From Pseudomonas putida (GTDB lineage Bacteria; Pseudomonadota; Gammaproteobacteria; Pseudomonadales; Pseudomonadaceae), in contig NZ_MNAH01000002.1 in NCBI RefSeq assembly GCF_001976065.1, positions 706,816 to 770,815 of the forward strand: a DNA stretch of 64,000 nucleotides, given 5' to 3'. Shown here piece after piece: positions 37,622-47,404 of the stretch. Positions within the stretch are counted from its first letter, which is position 1; each line of letters starts with the position of its first letter. The notes under the pieces are model-generated. The model did no database searches. It saw only the letters and a program-made list of their open reading frames with translations, and had not been told where the DNA came from. Position numbers and translations under genes: made by a program.

Positions 37622-38025
37622 AATTCGAACGCGTTTTTTCCGCGGCAAAATGGGAAACCGAAGCCTGTTACTGCCGTGCATTGAAGGTCGATAACCTGAT
37701 CGTGATGGGCGGTACCGTCGCCTTCGATGACAAGGGAGAGCCCTTCGCCCCGGGTGATGCCTATGCCCAGACGCTGCGTTGCCTGGAAATCATTGAGGCG
37801 TCGATCAAGCAACTGGGAGAAGACCGCCGCAGTATCATCGCCACCCGCATGTACACCACCGACATGGCTTTCTGGCCCGCTATCGCCAGGGCGCACAAGG
37901 CGTTTTTCGAGGGCCATCCGCCCACCACGATGTGCCTGGAAGTCGGAAAACTGATCCTGCCTGAATACGTGATCGAGATCGAAATCCAGGCCTATGCGCA
38001 CAAGGGGAAAGACAATGAAGCCTGA
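37618..38025 (+). CDS. Rid (YjgF/UK114) family protein without the canonical arginine
   Basis: A 135-residue Rid-fold protein. RidA deaminases use an arginine (R105 in E. coli RidA) in a V-A-R-L-P segment; the matching segment here is LEVGKLILPEYVIEIEIQAY, with K111 in its place. It is thus likely one of the Rid subfamilies without proven 2-aminoacrylate deaminase activity. It is translationally coupled on both sides (4-base overlap with the P450, 11-base overlap with the hydrolase). An imine- or enamine-handling role is only a guess from the fold. Confidence 0.85.
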   Translation: MKFERVFSAAKWETEACYCRALKVDNLIVMGGTVAFDDKGEPFAPGDAYAQTLRCLEIIEASIKQLGEDRRSIIATRMYTTDMAFWPAIARAHKAFFEGHPPTTMCLEVGKLILPEYVIEIEIQAYAHKGKDNEA

Positions 38026-38893
38026 GCGCGCGACGACTGGACAATCAGCTACTCCCTTGACGGTAGAAAGCGCGCGAACAGCCTTTCGCGACTTGATGGT
38101 GGTTCGCGTGCGTGACCTGTCGATCGACAGCCATGGACGACCCCTGTCACTGCGGCTCTACACCCCGCCCGGACAAGGGCCGTTCGCAGTCCTGATGTAT
38201 TTCCATGGCGGTGGATGGGTCACAGGCGATCTGGACACCCACGACAGCTTTTGCCGGCTGATGTGTGACTGGGCAGGTTGTGCCGTGGTAGCCGTGGATT
38301 ACGCCCGGCCACCGGAGCACCTATTCCCCGCTGCGGTGCAGGATTGCTGCGCAGCTACGCAATGGGTCGTCGAACAGGGGCTGGCCTCAGGGCTCGATCC
38401 GTCGCGAATCGGGGTCGCCGGTGGCGGCTCCGGCGGTGGGCTGGCGGCAGTCGTGTGCCAATGGGCCCGGGAGCGCGGCGCGCCGAAGATCGTGTTGCAG
38501 ATGCTGCTGTACCCGTTGCTCGACTGCTTGAACCGACACCCCTCCCACCAGGAGTTCGCCGATGGACATGGGCTCTGCGCAGCCATGCTCGAGTGGTACA
38601 TCGAGCACTACGTGCCACCCGGTATGGATCGCGCCGATCCCAGGCTTTCCCCGCTGAATCAAAAACACCTGCACGGATTGCCACCGGCGTTGATCATCAC
38701 CAGCGAACGGGATGTGCTGCGTGACGAAGGCCGCGAATATGCCCGGCGACTCATGGGGGCCGGCGTTCAGGTCCAGCATCGGGAGTATGCCGGCATGCTC
38801 CATGGCTTCATCAACTGGCCGGCGGCTCAGGATGAGGCCAAACGGGCGCTGCTCTTGTGCGCTCAGTACTTGCAAGCACAGTTTCACGATTGA
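38015..38893 (+). CDS. HSL-type alpha/beta hydrolase (esterase/lactonase-like)
   Basis: A 292-residue hydrolase of the hormone-sensitive-lipase group. The oxyanion motif HGGGW is at 64-68. The nucleophile motif is GGGSGGG with S139, where GDSAGG is usual. The acid lies in SERDVLRDE and the histidine in GMLHGF. The ATG at 38015 lies inside the Rid gene end, with AAGGGG upstream. It is the last gene of the four-gene operon and is followed by a strong 14-bp hairpin. The substrate is unknown; an ester, lactone or amide made by the upstream enzymes is possible. Confidence 0.85.
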   Translation: MKPERATTGQSATPLTVESARTAFRDLMVVRVRDLSIDSHGRPLSLRLYTPPGQGPFAVLMYFHGGGWVTGDLDTHDSFCRLMCDWAGCAVVAVDYARPPEHLFPAAVQDCCAATQWVVEQGLASGLDPSRIGVAGGGSGGGLAAVVCQWARERGAPKIVLQMLLYPLLDCLNRHPSHQEFADGHGLCAAMLEWYIEHYVPPGMDRADPRLSPLNQKHLHGLPPALIITSERDVLRDEGREYARRLMGAGVQVQHREYAGMLHGFINWPAAQDEAKRALLLCAQYLQAQFHD

Positions 38894-38896
38894 ATG

Positions 38897-38932
38897 CGCG
38901 CAGAGCCCGGGCACCCGTCCGGGCTCTGCGCG
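38897..38932. terminator. Strong GC hairpin after the four-gene operon
   Basis: A perfect 14-bp stem (GCGCAGAGCCCGG region at 38897-38910 with its complement at 38919-38932) and an 8-base loop, 3 bases after the hydrolase stop. There is no U-tract, so it may be an atypical terminator or an mRNA 3' stabiliser. Confidence 0.55.
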
Positions 38933-39016
38933 TGCGCCAGGCAACTCCAGCCGCCGATAGCGGCGCCCTTTCTGCAAAAATGCACACACGACCTGCACTT
39001 ATCCCGGTTGTACAAG

Positions 39017-39026
39017 GCAAATTTGC
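39017..39026. promoter_or_regulatory. GCAAATTTGC palindrome before the HIBCH gene
   Basis: A perfect 10-base palindrome, with a related TGCAAAAATGCA near 38974. Both lie upstream of the valine-type genes at 39096. They are possible operator half-sites for an unseen regulator. Confidence 0.3.
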
Positions 39027-39095
39027 ACTGGTACGATCCAGCATCGCTCGCGCGCGAGCTTCTTAACAAAGAACAATAAAAGCAGGGAGTTAGTG

Positions 39096-40202
39096 ATGAC
39101 TGCTCAGGTTTCTTCTCCAGCGACTTCGTCAATGGATGCCACGCAAAACGAAGTGCTGGCCGAGGTTCGCAACCACATCGGTCACCTGACCCTCAACCGC
39201 CCCGCTGGCCTTAACGCCATCACCCTCGAGATGGTGCGCAATCTGCAACGTCAGCTCGATGCCTGGGCACAGGATGACCAGGTGCATGCAGTGGTGCTGC
39301 GCGGCGCCGGGGAAAAAGCCTTCTGTGCCGGTGGCGACATTCGCTCGTTGTACGACAGCTTCAAAAGCGGCGATACGCTGCACGAAGATTTCTTCATCGA
39401 GGAGTACGCCCTCGACCTCGCAATCCATCGTTACCGCAAACCGGTGCTGGCCTTGATGGACGGCTTTGTCCTGGGCGGCGGCATGGGCCTTGTGCAAGGC
39501 GCCGACTTGCGGGTGGTCACCGAGAAAAGCCGCCTGGCGATGCCTGAAGTCGGCATCGGTTACTTCCCGGACGTTGGCGGCAGCTACTTCCTGCCGCGCA
39601 TCCCCGGCGAACTGGGGATTTACCTGGGCGTCAGCGGTGTGCAGATCCGTGCGGCCGATGCGCTGTACTGCGGGCTGGCCGACTGGTACCTGGACAGCGG
39701 CAAACTGGCCACGCTGGATGAAAAGCTCGACCAGCTGCAGTGGCATGACACGCCTCTGAAAGACCTTCAGGGCGTGTTGGCGAAACTCGCCGTGCAACAG
39801 TTGCCCGATGCCCCCCTGGCCGCCCTGCGCCCGGCTATCGACCATTTCTTCGCCTTGGCGGATGTGCCGAGTATCGTGGAGCAACTACGGGAAGTAACGG
39901 TCGCCGACAGCCATGAGTGGGCCACGGCTACCGCTGACCTGCTGCAGACCCGCTCGCCCCTGGCCATGGGCGTGACCCTGGAAATGCTCCGGCGCGGCCG
40001 GCAACTGAGCCTTGAACAATGTTTCGCCCTTGAGCTGCACCTGGACCGCCAGTGGTTCGAGCGCGGCGACCTGATCGAAGGCGTGCGCGCCTTGCTGATC
40101 GACAAAGACAAGAACCCGCGCTGGAACCCGCCAACCCTGCAGGCGCTGGACGCCGAGCACGTAGCGAGCTTCTTCAACGGTTTCGATGAGAGCGGGAGCT
40201 GA
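39096..40202 (+). CDS. 3-hydroxyisobutyryl-CoA hydrolase family enzyme
   Basis: A 368-residue crotonase-fold enzyme longer than hydratases, typical of 3-hydroxyisobutyryl-CoA hydrolase in valine catabolism. The segments FCAGGDIRSLYDSFKSG, GFVLGGGMGLVQGADLRVV and GIGYFPDVGGSYFLPR are characteristic of that hydrolase. The ATG at 39096 (GGGAG upstream) is preferred to the GTG at 39093. It is followed 3 bases later by an acyl-CoA dehydrogenase gene that would make the substrate of the preceding hydration step, which supports the valine assignment. A plain enoyl-CoA hydratase is the alternative. Confidence 0.85.
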   Translation: MTAQVSSPATSSMDATQNEVLAEVRNHIGHLTLNRPAGLNAITLEMVRNLQRQLDAWAQDDQVHAVVLRGAGEKAFCAGGDIRSLYDSFKSGDTLHEDFFIEEYALDLAIHRYRKPVLALMDGFVLGGGMGLVQGADLRVVTEKSRLAMPEVGIGYFPDVGGSYFLPRIPGELGIYLGVSGVQIRAADALYCGLADWYLDSGKLATLDEKLDQLQWHDTPLKDLQGVLAKLAVQQLPDAPLAALRPAIDHFFALADVPSIVEQLREVTVADSHEWATATADLLQTRSPLAMGVTLEMLRRGRQLSLEQCFALELHLDRQWFERGDLIEGVRALLIDKDKNPRWNPPTLQALDAEHVASFFNGFDESGS

Positions 40203-40205
40203 ACC

Positions 40206-41357
40206 ATGCACGATCTCGAACTGACCGAAGAACAAGTCATGATCCGCGACATGGCCCGGGACTTTGCCCGCGGCGAAATCGCCCCCCATGCCCAGGCCTG
40301 GGAAAAGGCCGGCTGGATCGACGACGCCCTGGTGGCGAAAATGGGTGAGCTGGGCCTGCTGGGCATGGTGGTGCCCGAGGAATGGGGCGGCACTTATGTC
40401 GACTACGTCGCCTATGCATTGGCAGTAGAAGAGATCTCCGCCGGCGACGGCGCTACTGGCGCGTTCATGAGCATCCACAACTCGGTGGGTTGTGGGCCGG
40501 TGCTCAACTACGGCAGCGAAGAACAGAAACAGACCTGGCTGGCGGACCTGGCCAGCGGCCAGGCCATTGGGTGCTTCTGCCTGACCGAACCACAGGCCGG
40601 TTCCGAGGCGCACAACCTGCGTACCCGCGCCGAACTGCGCGACGGCCAATGGGTGATCAACGGCGCCAAGCAGTTTGTCAGCAACGGCAAGCGGGCCAAG
40701 CTGGCGATCGTGTTTGCCGTGACCGACCCGGACCTGGGCAAGCGCGGCATCTCGGCGTTCCTGGTACCAACCGACACCCCAGGCTTCATCGTCGACCGCA
40801 CCGAACACAAGATGGGCATCCGCGCCTCCGATACCTGTGCGGTCACCTTGAACAATTGCACAATCCCCGAGGCCAATTTGCTCGGCGAGCGCGGCAAAGG
40901 CCTGGCCATTGCCTTGTCCAACCTCGAAGGCGGCCGCATCGGCATCGCCGCCCAGGCGTTGGGCATTGCCCGCGCAGCATTCGAGGCGGCCCTGGCCTAC
41001 TCCCGTGATCGCGTGCAGTTCGGCAAAACCATCAATGAACACCAGAGCATCGCCAATCTGCTGGCCGACATGCACATGCAGTTGAACGCTGCGCGGTTGA
41101 TGATTCTTCACGCGGCACGCCTGCGCACGGCGGGCAAGCCATGTCTGTCGGAGGCCTCGCAAGCCAAGCTGTTTGCCTCGGAAATGGCCGAGAAAGTCTG
41201 CTCGTCAGCGATTCAGATTCATGGCGGGTATGGGTATCTGGAGGATTACCCGGTCGAGAAGTATTACCGGGATGCGCGGATCACGCAGATCTATGAAGGG
41301 TCGAGCGAGATTCAGCGGATGGTGATTGCCCGCGAGTTGAAAAACTACCAGCTTTAA
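40206..41357 (+). CDS. Acyl-CoA dehydrogenase (isobutyryl-CoA type inferred)
   Basis: A 383-residue acyl-CoA dehydrogenase with flavin-site [13 protein letters not shown] and catalytic glutamate in [12 protein letters not shown]. It starts 3 bases after the HIBCH-family stop, with GGAG upstream. The pair fits isobutyryl-CoA to methacrylyl-CoA and then hydrolysis of 3-hydroxyisobutyryl-CoA; the specificity is inferred from context alone. It converges on the isoleucine-type operon across a REP pair. Confidence 0.87.
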   Translation: MHDLELTEEQVMIRDMARDFARGEIAPHAQAWEKAGWIDDALVAKMGELGLLGMVVPEEWGGTYVDYVAYALAVEEISAGDGATGAFMSIHNSVGCGPVLNYGSEEQKQTWLADLASGQAIGCFCLTEPQAGSEAHNLRTRAELRDGQWVINGAKQFVSNGKRAKLAIVFAVTDPDLGKRGISAFLVPTDTPGFIVDRTEHKMGIRASDTCAVTLNNCTIPEANLLGERGKGLAIALSNLEGGRIGIAAQALGIARAAFEAALAYSRDRVQFGKTINEHQSIANLLADMHMQLNAARLMILHAARLRTAGKPCLSEASQAKLFASEMAEKVCSSAIQIHGGYGYLEDYPVEKYYRDARITQIYEGSSEIQRMVIARELKNYQL

Positions 41358-41367
41358 CGCTTGAAAT

Positions 41368-41444
41368 CTTCGCGAGCAGGCTCGCTCCCACATTGGATCT
41401 CAGCGTTATTGAGATCCCTTGTGGGAGCGAGCCTGCTCGCGAAG
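41368..41444. repeat. REP pair (inverted, opposite orientation) between convergent operons
   Basis: CTTCGCGAGCAGGCTCGCTC from 41368 and its reverse complement ending at 41444, 10 bases after the dehydrogenase stop and 20 bases before the hydratase stop. The arms face the other way from the REP pair at 7205. It may act as a bidirectional end signal. Confidence 0.87.
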
Positions 41445-41464
41445 AGGCCCGCAGAAACGCTACA

Positions 41465-42238
41465 TCACTTGCCCTGGAACTGGGCCTCACGCTTGGCAAT
41501 GAACGCCGCCATCCCTTCTTTCTGATCCTGCGTCGCAAACGCCGCGTGGAACACCCGACGCTCAAAGCGGACACCTTCCGACAGGCTCACTTCAAAGGCA
41601 CGGTTGACGCTTTCCTTGACCATCATCGCAATCGGCAAGGACTTGCTGGCGATCAGCGTTGCGACTTTGAGCGCTTCGTCCAGCAGCTCATCGCTCGGCA
41701 CGATACGCGCCACGATACCGCAACGCTCCGCTTCCACGGCGTCGATCAAGCGCCCGCTCAGGCACATTTCCATGGCCTTGGCCTTGCCCACGGCGCGGGT
41801 CAGGCGCTGGGTGCCGCCCATGCCCGGCAGCACGCCGAGGTTGATTTCCGGCTGGCCGAATTTGGCGTTGTCGCCGGCCAGGATGAAATCGCACATCAGC
41901 GCCAGCTCACAGCCGCCGCCCAGGGCAAAACCGTTGACCGCGGCGATGATTGGCTTGCGGCGGTTGGCCACGCGGTCGCTGTCGCTGAACAGGTCGTCGA
42001 TATAGATCTGCGGATAGGTCAGCTCGGCCATTTCCTTGATGTCGGCACCGGCGGCAAAGGCCTTTTTCGAACCGGTCAGGACGATGCAGCCGATGTTCGA
42101 GTCCGCCTCGTAGCCGTCGAGGGCCTGGTTCAGTTCGCTGACGATCTGCGCGTTCAACGCGTTCAGCGCCTGCGGGCGGTTGAGGGTGATCAGGCCAACG
42201 CGGCCATGGGTTTCCAGCAAAATCGTTTCGTAGTTCAC
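41465..42238 (-). CDS. Enoyl-CoA hydratase
   Basis: A 257-residue crotonase with both catalytic glutamates in place ([11 protein letters not shown] and [19 protein letters not shown]). It is therefore a true hydratase, probably acting on tiglyl-CoA or crotonyl-CoA in isoleucine-type breakdown. The start is a GTG at 42236-42238 with AAGGAA upstream; the longer open frame has no better start, and [12 protein letters not shown] is family-typical. It is the last gene of the minus-strand operon, 14 bases after the dehydrogenase. Confidence 0.88.
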   Translation of the reverse strand: MNYETILLETHGRVGLITLNRPQALNALNAQIVSELNQALDGYEADSNIGCIVLTGSKKAFAAGADIKEMAELTYPQIYIDDLFSDSDRVANRRKPIIAAVNGFALGGGCELALMCDFILAGDNAKFGQPEINLGVLPGMGGTQRLTRAVGKAKAMEMCLSGRLIDAVEAERCGIVARIVPSDELLDEALKVATLIASKSLPIAMMVKESVNRAFEVSLSEGVRFERRVFHAAFATQDQKEGMAAFIAKREAQFQGK

Positions 42239-42252
42239 AAGCGGGTTCCTTT

Positions 42253-43380
42253 TCAAAGATTGCGTGAAATGACCATGCGTTGAATATCGCTGGTGCCTTC
42301 GTAGATCTGGCAGACCCGCACGTCGCGGTAAATCCGCTCCAGCGGGAAGTCGTTCAGGTAACCGTAACCGCCAAGGGTTTGCAGCGCCGAGGAGCATACC
42401 TTCTCGGCCATTTCCGAGGCGAACAGCTTGGCCATCGACGCTTCCACCAGCGCCGGTTTGCCGCTGTCTCTCAATGCCGCCGCGTAATGCACCATTTGCC
42501 GCGCCACGGCGATCTGGGTCGCCATGTCCGCCAGGCGGAACGCCACGGCCTGGTGCTCGATGATCGGCTTGCCGAAGCTCTCGCGCTCGCGGGCATAGTC
42601 GCGGGCCGCTTCGAACGCGGCGCGGGCCATGCCCACTGACTGCGAGGCGATGCCGACACGCCCGCCCTCAAGGTTGGCCAGGGCGATCTTGTAGCCTTCG
42701 CCCTCTTCGCCCAAGCGATTGGCCACTGGTACTTTCACGTCTTCGAACAGTATCTGGCAAGTGTCCGAGGCGTGCTGGCCGAGCTTGTCCTCGACCCGGG
42801 CCACCTTGTAGCCCGGCGAATCGGTGGGCACGATGAACGCCGTGATGCCGCGTTTGCCGGCAGCCGGGTCGGTCACGGCGAACACGATCACGATCCCGGC
42901 GTTTTGCCCGGACGTGATGAATTGCTTGCAGCCGTTGAGAACGTAGTGATCACCCTCCCGCCGCGCACGGGTTTTCAATCCGCTGGCATCGGAACCGGCC
43001 TGGGGTTCGGTCAAGGCGAAAGCACCGAGCATGGCGCCGCTGGCCAGGGGCTTGAGAAAACGCTCCTTCTGCTCGTCATTGCCGTAATTGAGGATGGGCA
43101 CACAGCCCACCGAGTTGTGCACGCTCATGATCGTCGAGCAGGCACCGTCGCCCGCGGCGATTTCTTCCAGGGCCATGGCATAGGCCAGGTAACCGGTCTC
43201 ACAACCGCCCCACTGCTCCGGTACCAGCATGCCGAAGAAGCCCAGCTCGCCCATTTCGGCGATGGCTTCCTTGGGGAAGCGGTGTTCACGGTCCCACTCG
43301 GCGGCGAAGGGTTTCAGGCGTTCCTGGGCAAAATCCCGTGCCGCGTCGCGTATCTGCTGTTGTTCGTCATTGGGGATCAT
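42253..43380 (-). CDS. Acyl-CoA dehydrogenase (short/branched-chain type inferred)
   Basis: A 375-residue acyl-CoA dehydrogenase with flavin-site [13 protein letters not shown] and catalytic glutamate in [12 protein letters not shown]. The start [20 protein letters not shown] at 43380 is chosen over 22 extra upstream codons. By resemblance to the P. putida thiolase/SDR/dehydrogenase cluster I recall, it should act on 2-methylbutyryl-CoA or butyryl-CoA. A REP pair separates it from the thiolase gene upstream. Confidence 0.87.
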   Translation of the reverse strand: MIPNDEQQQIRDAARDFAQERLKPFAAEWDREHRFPKEAIAEMGELGFFGMLVPEQWGGCETGYLAYAMALEEIAAGDGACSTIMSVHNSVGCVPILNYGNDEQKERFLKPLASGAMLGAFALTEPQAGSDASGLKTRARREGDHYVLNGCKQFITSGQNAGIVIVFAVTDPAAGKRGITAFIVPTDSPGYKVARVEDKLGQHASDTCQILFEDVKVPVANRLGEEGEGYKIALANLEGGRVGIASQSVGMARAAFEAARDYARERESFGKPIIEHQAVAFRLADMATQIAVARQMVHYAAALRDSGKPALVEASMAKLFASEMAEKVCSSALQTLGGYGYLNDFPLERIYRDVRVCQIYEGTSDIQRMVISRNL

Positions 43381-43408
43381 GGTGAATCCTTGATTTGTAA
43401 TTGTCCCC

Positions 43409-43500
43409 CTGTAGGAGCGGGCTTGCCCGCGAATGCGGTATGTCATCCAACGATGATGTCGACTGACACGGCCTCTTCGCGAGCAAGCTCGCTCCTACAA
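43409..43500. repeat. REP pair inside the isoleucine-type operon
   Basis: CTGTAGGAGCGGGCTTGCCC from 43409 and an inverted partner ending at 43500. It splits a single-direction operon between the thiolase and dehydrogenase genes, so it could set different mRNA levels for the two parts. Confidence 0.85.
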
Positions 43501-43513
43501 GGTCTGCGCCGCG

Positions 43514-44707
43514 TTAGTAGAGGCATTCCACGGCCATGGCCGTCGCTTCGCCGCCACCGATGCAGATCGCTGCAACACCACGCTTGAGGCCTTTCTGGCG
43601 CAGGGCCGAGAGCAAGGTCACGAGGATCCGCGCGCCAGACGCACCGATCGGGTGGCCAAGGGCGCAAGCACCGCCGTGCACATTGAGTTTTTCGTGAGGG
43701 ATTTCCAGCTTGGTCATGGTCACCAGGCTGACCACGGCGAAGGCTTCGTTGACTTCCACCAGGTCGACGTCGTTCAGCGACCAGCCGGTTTTCTTCATCA
43801 GCTTCTCGATCGCGCCCACCGGCGCCACCGGGAACAGGCTCGGGGTGTCGGCGAAGGCCGCGTGACCATGGATCACCGCCAACGGCTTGAGGCCGCGCTT
43901 GTCGGCTTCGGAACGGCGCATCAGCACCAGTGCCGCCGCGCCGTCGGAGATCGAACTGGAGTTGGCCGCCGTCACGGTGCCGCCATCACGGAACGCCGGT
44001 TTCAACGAGGCGATCTTGTCCAGTCGGGCTTTGGGTGGCTGCTCATCGTTGCTGATGGTCACCTGCTCTTTGCCGACGGTGACAGTCAAGGGCACGATTT
44101 CGTCCTTGAAACTGCCGTCCTTGATGGCCTGCTGGGCGCGGGTGGTCGATGCCACCGCGAACGCATCCTGGGCCTCGCGACTGAAGCCGTGGGTTTCGGC
44201 GCAGTCTTCGGCGAAGGTGCCCATCAGGCGGCCCTTGTCGTAGGCGTCTTCCAGGCCATCGAGGAACATCGAATCCAGCACCCGGCCGTGTCCCATGCGG
44301 TAGCCGCTACGGGCGCGGTCCAGCAGGTACGGCGCGTTGGACATGCTTTCCATGCCACCGGCGACTACCACCTCGGCGCTGCCAGCCACCAGCATGTCGT
44401 GGGCCAGGATGGCCGCTTCCATGCCCGAGCCGCACATCTTGTTGAGGGTGGTGCAACGGGTCGATTTATCCAGCCCGGCACCCAGCGCCGCCTGGCGCGC
44501 AGGGGCCTGGCCCTGGCCGGCAGGCAGTACGCAGCCGAACAGCACTTCGTCGACGGCATTGCTGGCAACGCCGGCACGTTCCACCGCGGCCTTGATCGCG
44601 GCGGCACCCAGTTGCGGTGCGGTGAGGCTTTTCAGTTCGCCCTGGAAACCGCCCATCGGGGTGCGGACGGCGCTGACGATAACAATCGGATCGTTGGATA
44701 GGGTCAT
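43514..44707 (-). CDS. Thiolase (acetyl-CoA C-acyltransferase, FadAx-like)
   Basis: A 397-residue thiolase that cleaves a 3-ketoacyl-CoA with CoA. The nucleophilic cysteine is in LNKMCGSGMEAA, the histidine in GGACALGHPIGASG and the second cysteine in AICIGGGEA. AAGGAGG precedes the ATG. In isoleucine-type breakdown it would split 2-methylacetoacetyl-CoA into acetyl-CoA and propionyl-CoA; beta-ketothiolase activity on acetoacetyl-CoA is equally consistent. It is 12 bases downstream of the SDR gene. Confidence 0.9.
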   Translation of the reverse strand: MTLSNDPIVIVSAVRTPMGGFQGELKSLTAPQLGAAAIKAAVERAGVASNAVDEVLFGCVLPAGQGQAPARQAALGAGLDKSTRCTTLNKMCGSGMEAAILAHDMLVAGSAEVVVAGGMESMSNAPYLLDRARSGYRMGHGRVLDSMFLDGLEDAYDKGRLMGTFAEDCAETHGFSREAQDAFAVASTTRAQQAIKDGSFKDEIVPLTVTVGKEQVTISNDEQPPKARLDKIASLKPAFRDGGTVTAANSSSISDGAAALVLMRRSEADKRGLKPLAVIHGHAAFADTPSLFPVAPVGAIEKLMKKTGWSLNDVDLVEVNEAFAVVSLVTMTKLEIPHEKLNVHGGACALGHPIGASGARILVTLLSALRQKGLKRGVAAICIGGGEATAMAVECLY

Positions 44708-44719
44708 GACAAATCCTCC

Positions 44720-45481
44720 TTATTTGGCCGCCATGCGCAAGGCCCCGTCGAGACGGATCACCTCGCCATTGAGCATGCTGTTTTCAATGATATGCCGTAC
44801 CAGCTGGGCATACTCGGCCGGTTTGCCCAGGCGCGGCGGAAACGGCACGCCGGCGGCCAGGGAATCACGGACTTCCTGGGTCATGCCGGCCATCATCGGC
44901 GTTTCGAAAATGCCCGGGGCGATGGTCATCACGCGGATGCCGAAGCGCGCCAGTTCGCGGGCGGCAGGCAAGGTCAGGCTGACGATGGCGCCTTTCGACG
45001 CGGCGTAGGCCGCCTGACCGATCTGGCCGTCGTAGGCCGCCGCCGAGGCGGTATTGATGATCACGCCGCGCTCGCCATCGGCGTCGGCCTGGGTTTCGGC
45101 AATCGCCGCCGACGCCAGGCGCAGCATGTTGAAGCTGCCGATCAGGTTGACGTTGATCACCTGGCTGAAGCTTGCCAGCGCGTGCGGACCGTTCTTGCCG
45201 AGGATCTTCTCGCCACGCACGATGCCGGCGCAGTTGACCAGGCCATTAAGGCCACCGAAGGCCTTGACCGTCGCCTGCACAGCGGCTTCGGCCGCTGCTT
45301 CGCTGCTGATGTCCGCCACTACGCTTTGCGCGCCAAGACGTTGGGCCTGGGCCGCGACGGCTTCGGCATTCATGTCCACCAGCATTACCTTGGCACCGGC
45401 CGCCACGAGCATTTCAGCGGTGGCCGCACCGAGGCCGGAGGCACCGCCGGTGACGAGAAAAACCTTGTTTTCGATCTGCAT
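44720..45481 (-). CDS. SDR, HSD10-like 3-hydroxyacyl-CoA dehydrogenase
   Basis: A 253-residue short-chain dehydrogenase of the 17beta-HSD10 group, which oxidises (2-methyl-)3-hydroxybutyryl-CoA with NAD+. The nucleotide motif is [11 protein letters not shown]; the catalytic Ser/Tyr/Lys are in INTASAAAY and YAASKGAI. Two adjacent ATGs (45481 and 45484) are possible; the ribosome-site spacing favours 45481. It lies between the acyl-CoA synthetase and thiolase genes in the same operon. Confidence 0.88.
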   Translation of the reverse strand: MQIENKVFLVTGGASGLGAATAEMLVAAGAKVMLVDMNAEAVAAQAQRLGAQSVVADISSEAAAEAAVQATVKAFGGLNGLVNCAGIVRGEKILGKNGPHALASFSQVINVNLIGSFNMLRLASAAIAETQADADGERGVIINTASAAAYDGQIGQAAYAASKGAIVSLTLPAARELARFGIRVMTIAPGIFETPMMAGMTQEVRDSLAAGVPFPPRLGKPAEYAQLVRHIIENSMLNGEVIRLDGALRMAAK

Positions 45482-45497
45482 CATTGAGTCCTTCGAT

Positions 45498-47162
45498 TCA
45501 AGCTGGAACGTTCTTCGCCGCGGCCTCTTGAGCCTTGGCGATTTCCTGGTTGCGCAAGATAAAGCGCTGCAATTTGCCGCTTGGGGTTTTCGGCAATTCG
45601 CTGACAAATTCGATTTCACGGGGATAGGAGTGAGCCGCCAGACGCTTGCGCACGTGTTGGCGCAACTCTTCGGCCAGCTCCGGCGTGGCGCGGTATTGCT
45701 CGCTGAGCACTACGAACGCTTTCACCAGTTCAGTACGCTCCGGATCGGGTTTACCGACCACCGCCGCTTCCACCACCGCCGGATGCTCGATCAAGGCGCT
45801 TTCCACATCGAACGGGCCGACGCGGTAGCCGGAGGTGGTGATCACATCGTCGCTACGGCCGACGAAGCTGATACTGCCGTCCGGATTCCACTCGACCGTA
45901 TCGCCGCTCAAGTAGTAATTGCCGACGAAGGCCTTGGTCGGTGCGCCTTCGTATCCGGCGAACCAGCACATTGGCGACTGGCTGCGGTCGATGGCCAGGA
46001 TGCCCGGTTGACCGACGCCCAGTTCCTGGTTGTCCTCGTCCAGCACCACGATGCGGTGGCCAGGCGAGGTAAAACCAGCGGCGCCCATGTGGATCGGGTG
46101 CTCCAGGCCATGGTGGTTACACAGCACCATGCCCAGTTCGGTCTGGCCGTAATGGTCATGGATGACCACGTCCAGAGTGTCGGCGAACCAGCGGATCACT
46201 TCCGGGTTCAGCGGCTCGCCGGCGCTGCTGACAATGCGCAGCTTGCCTTTGATCGATTTGGCGAATTCGTCGCCGCCTGCGATCAACAGGCGATACGCGG
46301 TCGGCGAGCCGGTGAGGTTGGTTATCCCGTACTTGTTGATCACCCGGCAGGTGCTTTCCAGGGTGAACGGGCCATCGTAGAAGGTGATCGGATGCCCCAT
46401 GGCCATGGGACCTGTGACGCCAAAATAGATGCCGTAGGCCCAGCCCGGATCGGCCACGTTCCAGAACGCGTCTTCGGGGCGCAGGTCCACCGCGTCACGG
46501 GTGTAGCTCTGGAAGGCGACAATGGCCTTGAGCGGCACGGACAGCGCTTTTGACGGACCGGTGGTGCCTGAGGTGAACATCAGCAGGAACGGGTCTTCAC
46601 CCGTCAGCAGCACCGGTTCGCAGAGATTGGAGTAGTTGGCCAGCTCGGCCCAGAAGCTATAGTCGCCACGGACAATGCCCTGCCCCTTGGCGCCGGCGAC
46701 GGTGACGATGGTCGGGCAGTCGGCGACTTCGGCGAGCTTCGAGCGATTGACCGCGTCGGTGACGACTACTTTGGCCCCGGAACTGCCCAGGCGATGCTCG
46801 ATGGCCTTGGGCCCGAAGGCGGTAAACAAGGGTTGATAGACAGCGCCGATGCGCCAGGTGGCGAACACGGTGATCAACAATTCGATGTTGCGCGGCAGGA
46901 GACCGGCAACCTTGTCGCCTTTCTTCACGCCCTGGGCCAAGAGGAAGTTGGCAAAACGCGCGGCCTTGTCCTGCAGCTCGTTGAAGGTATAGGTCGCGCT
47001 GGTGCCGTCACGGCCTTCCCAGAACAGTGCAATACGTCCCGGCAGCGCATGCCGGTCGCAACATTCGATGCAGGCGTTGAGGGCAGTCAGATTGCCTGCG
47101 AGTGCGGCATCGACGGTGTGCTGATAATTGAACTGTGAAACGGCAGACAAGTAATCGCGCAT
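45498..47162 (-). CDS. AMP-forming acyl-CoA synthetase
   Basis: A 554-residue ANL-superfamily ligase with the phosphate-binding loop [18 protein letters not shown] and the C-terminal [10 protein letters not shown] with the catalytic lysine. It activates a short- or medium-chain carboxylate for entry into the downstream pathway. The start [18 protein letters not shown] at 47162 is used; the open frame runs 28 codons further without support. It is first in the operon, about 243 bases from the AraC gene upstream, with a REP pair in that gap. Confidence 0.88.
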   Translation of the reverse strand: MRDYLSAVSQFNYQHTVDAALAGNLTALNACIECCDRHALPGRIALFWEGRDGTSATYTFNELQDKAARFANFLLAQGVKKGDKVAGLLPRNIELLITVFATWRIGAVYQPLFTAFGPKAIEHRLGSSGAKVVVTDAVNRSKLAEVADCPTIVTVAGAKGQGIVRGDYSFWAELANYSNLCEPVLLTGEDPFLLMFTSGTTGPSKALSVPLKAIVAFQSYTRDAVDLRPEDAFWNVADPGWAYGIYFGVTGPMAMGHPITFYDGPFTLESTCRVINKYGITNLTGSPTAYRLLIAGGDEFAKSIKGKLRIVSSAGEPLNPEVIRWFADTLDVVIHDHYGQTELGMVLCNHHGLEHPIHMGAAGFTSPGHRIVVLDEDNQELGVGQPGILAIDRSQSPMCWFAGYEGAPTKAFVGNYYLSGDTVEWNPDGSISFVGRSDDVITTSGYRVGPFDVESALIEHPAVVEAAVVGKPDPERTELVKAFVVLSEQYRATPELAEELRQHVRKRLAAHSYPREIEFVSELPKTPSGKLQRFILRNQEIAKAQEAAAKNVPA

Positions 47163-47317
47163 TGCCAGAATCCCTCTGTATTTCTTGTTAGGTGGGGGAA
47201 CCGTAACCAACAGGGAAATACTCGCTCTGCGCGGGGTGTCGGGCAATGGTCAAAGTTATCAAGTTGCTTGACTGGTTTGGCCAAGGAGCTGAGACAGGCG
47301 GCGCTTGAACGGGCCTC

Positions 47318-47380
47318 TCGCTGGCAAGCCAGCTCCTACGGGTTGATCGCATTCCCCTGCAGGAGCTGGCTTGCCAGCGA
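47318..47380. repeat. REP pair (inverted), type GAGCTGGCTTGCCAGCGA
   Basis: TCGCTGGCAAGCCAGCTCCT from 47318 and its inverted partner ending at 47380, with only about 20 bases between the arms. It lies between the AraC regulator stop and the synthetase operon. Confidence 0.85.
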
Positions 47381-47404
47381 AGACGTCAGTCCAGACGCAA
47401 CAGC

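Noticed and set aside
45054..46553. A 499-codon open frame on the plus strand
   Set aside because: Antisense to the SDR and acyl-CoA synthetase genes, both of which have complete motifs.
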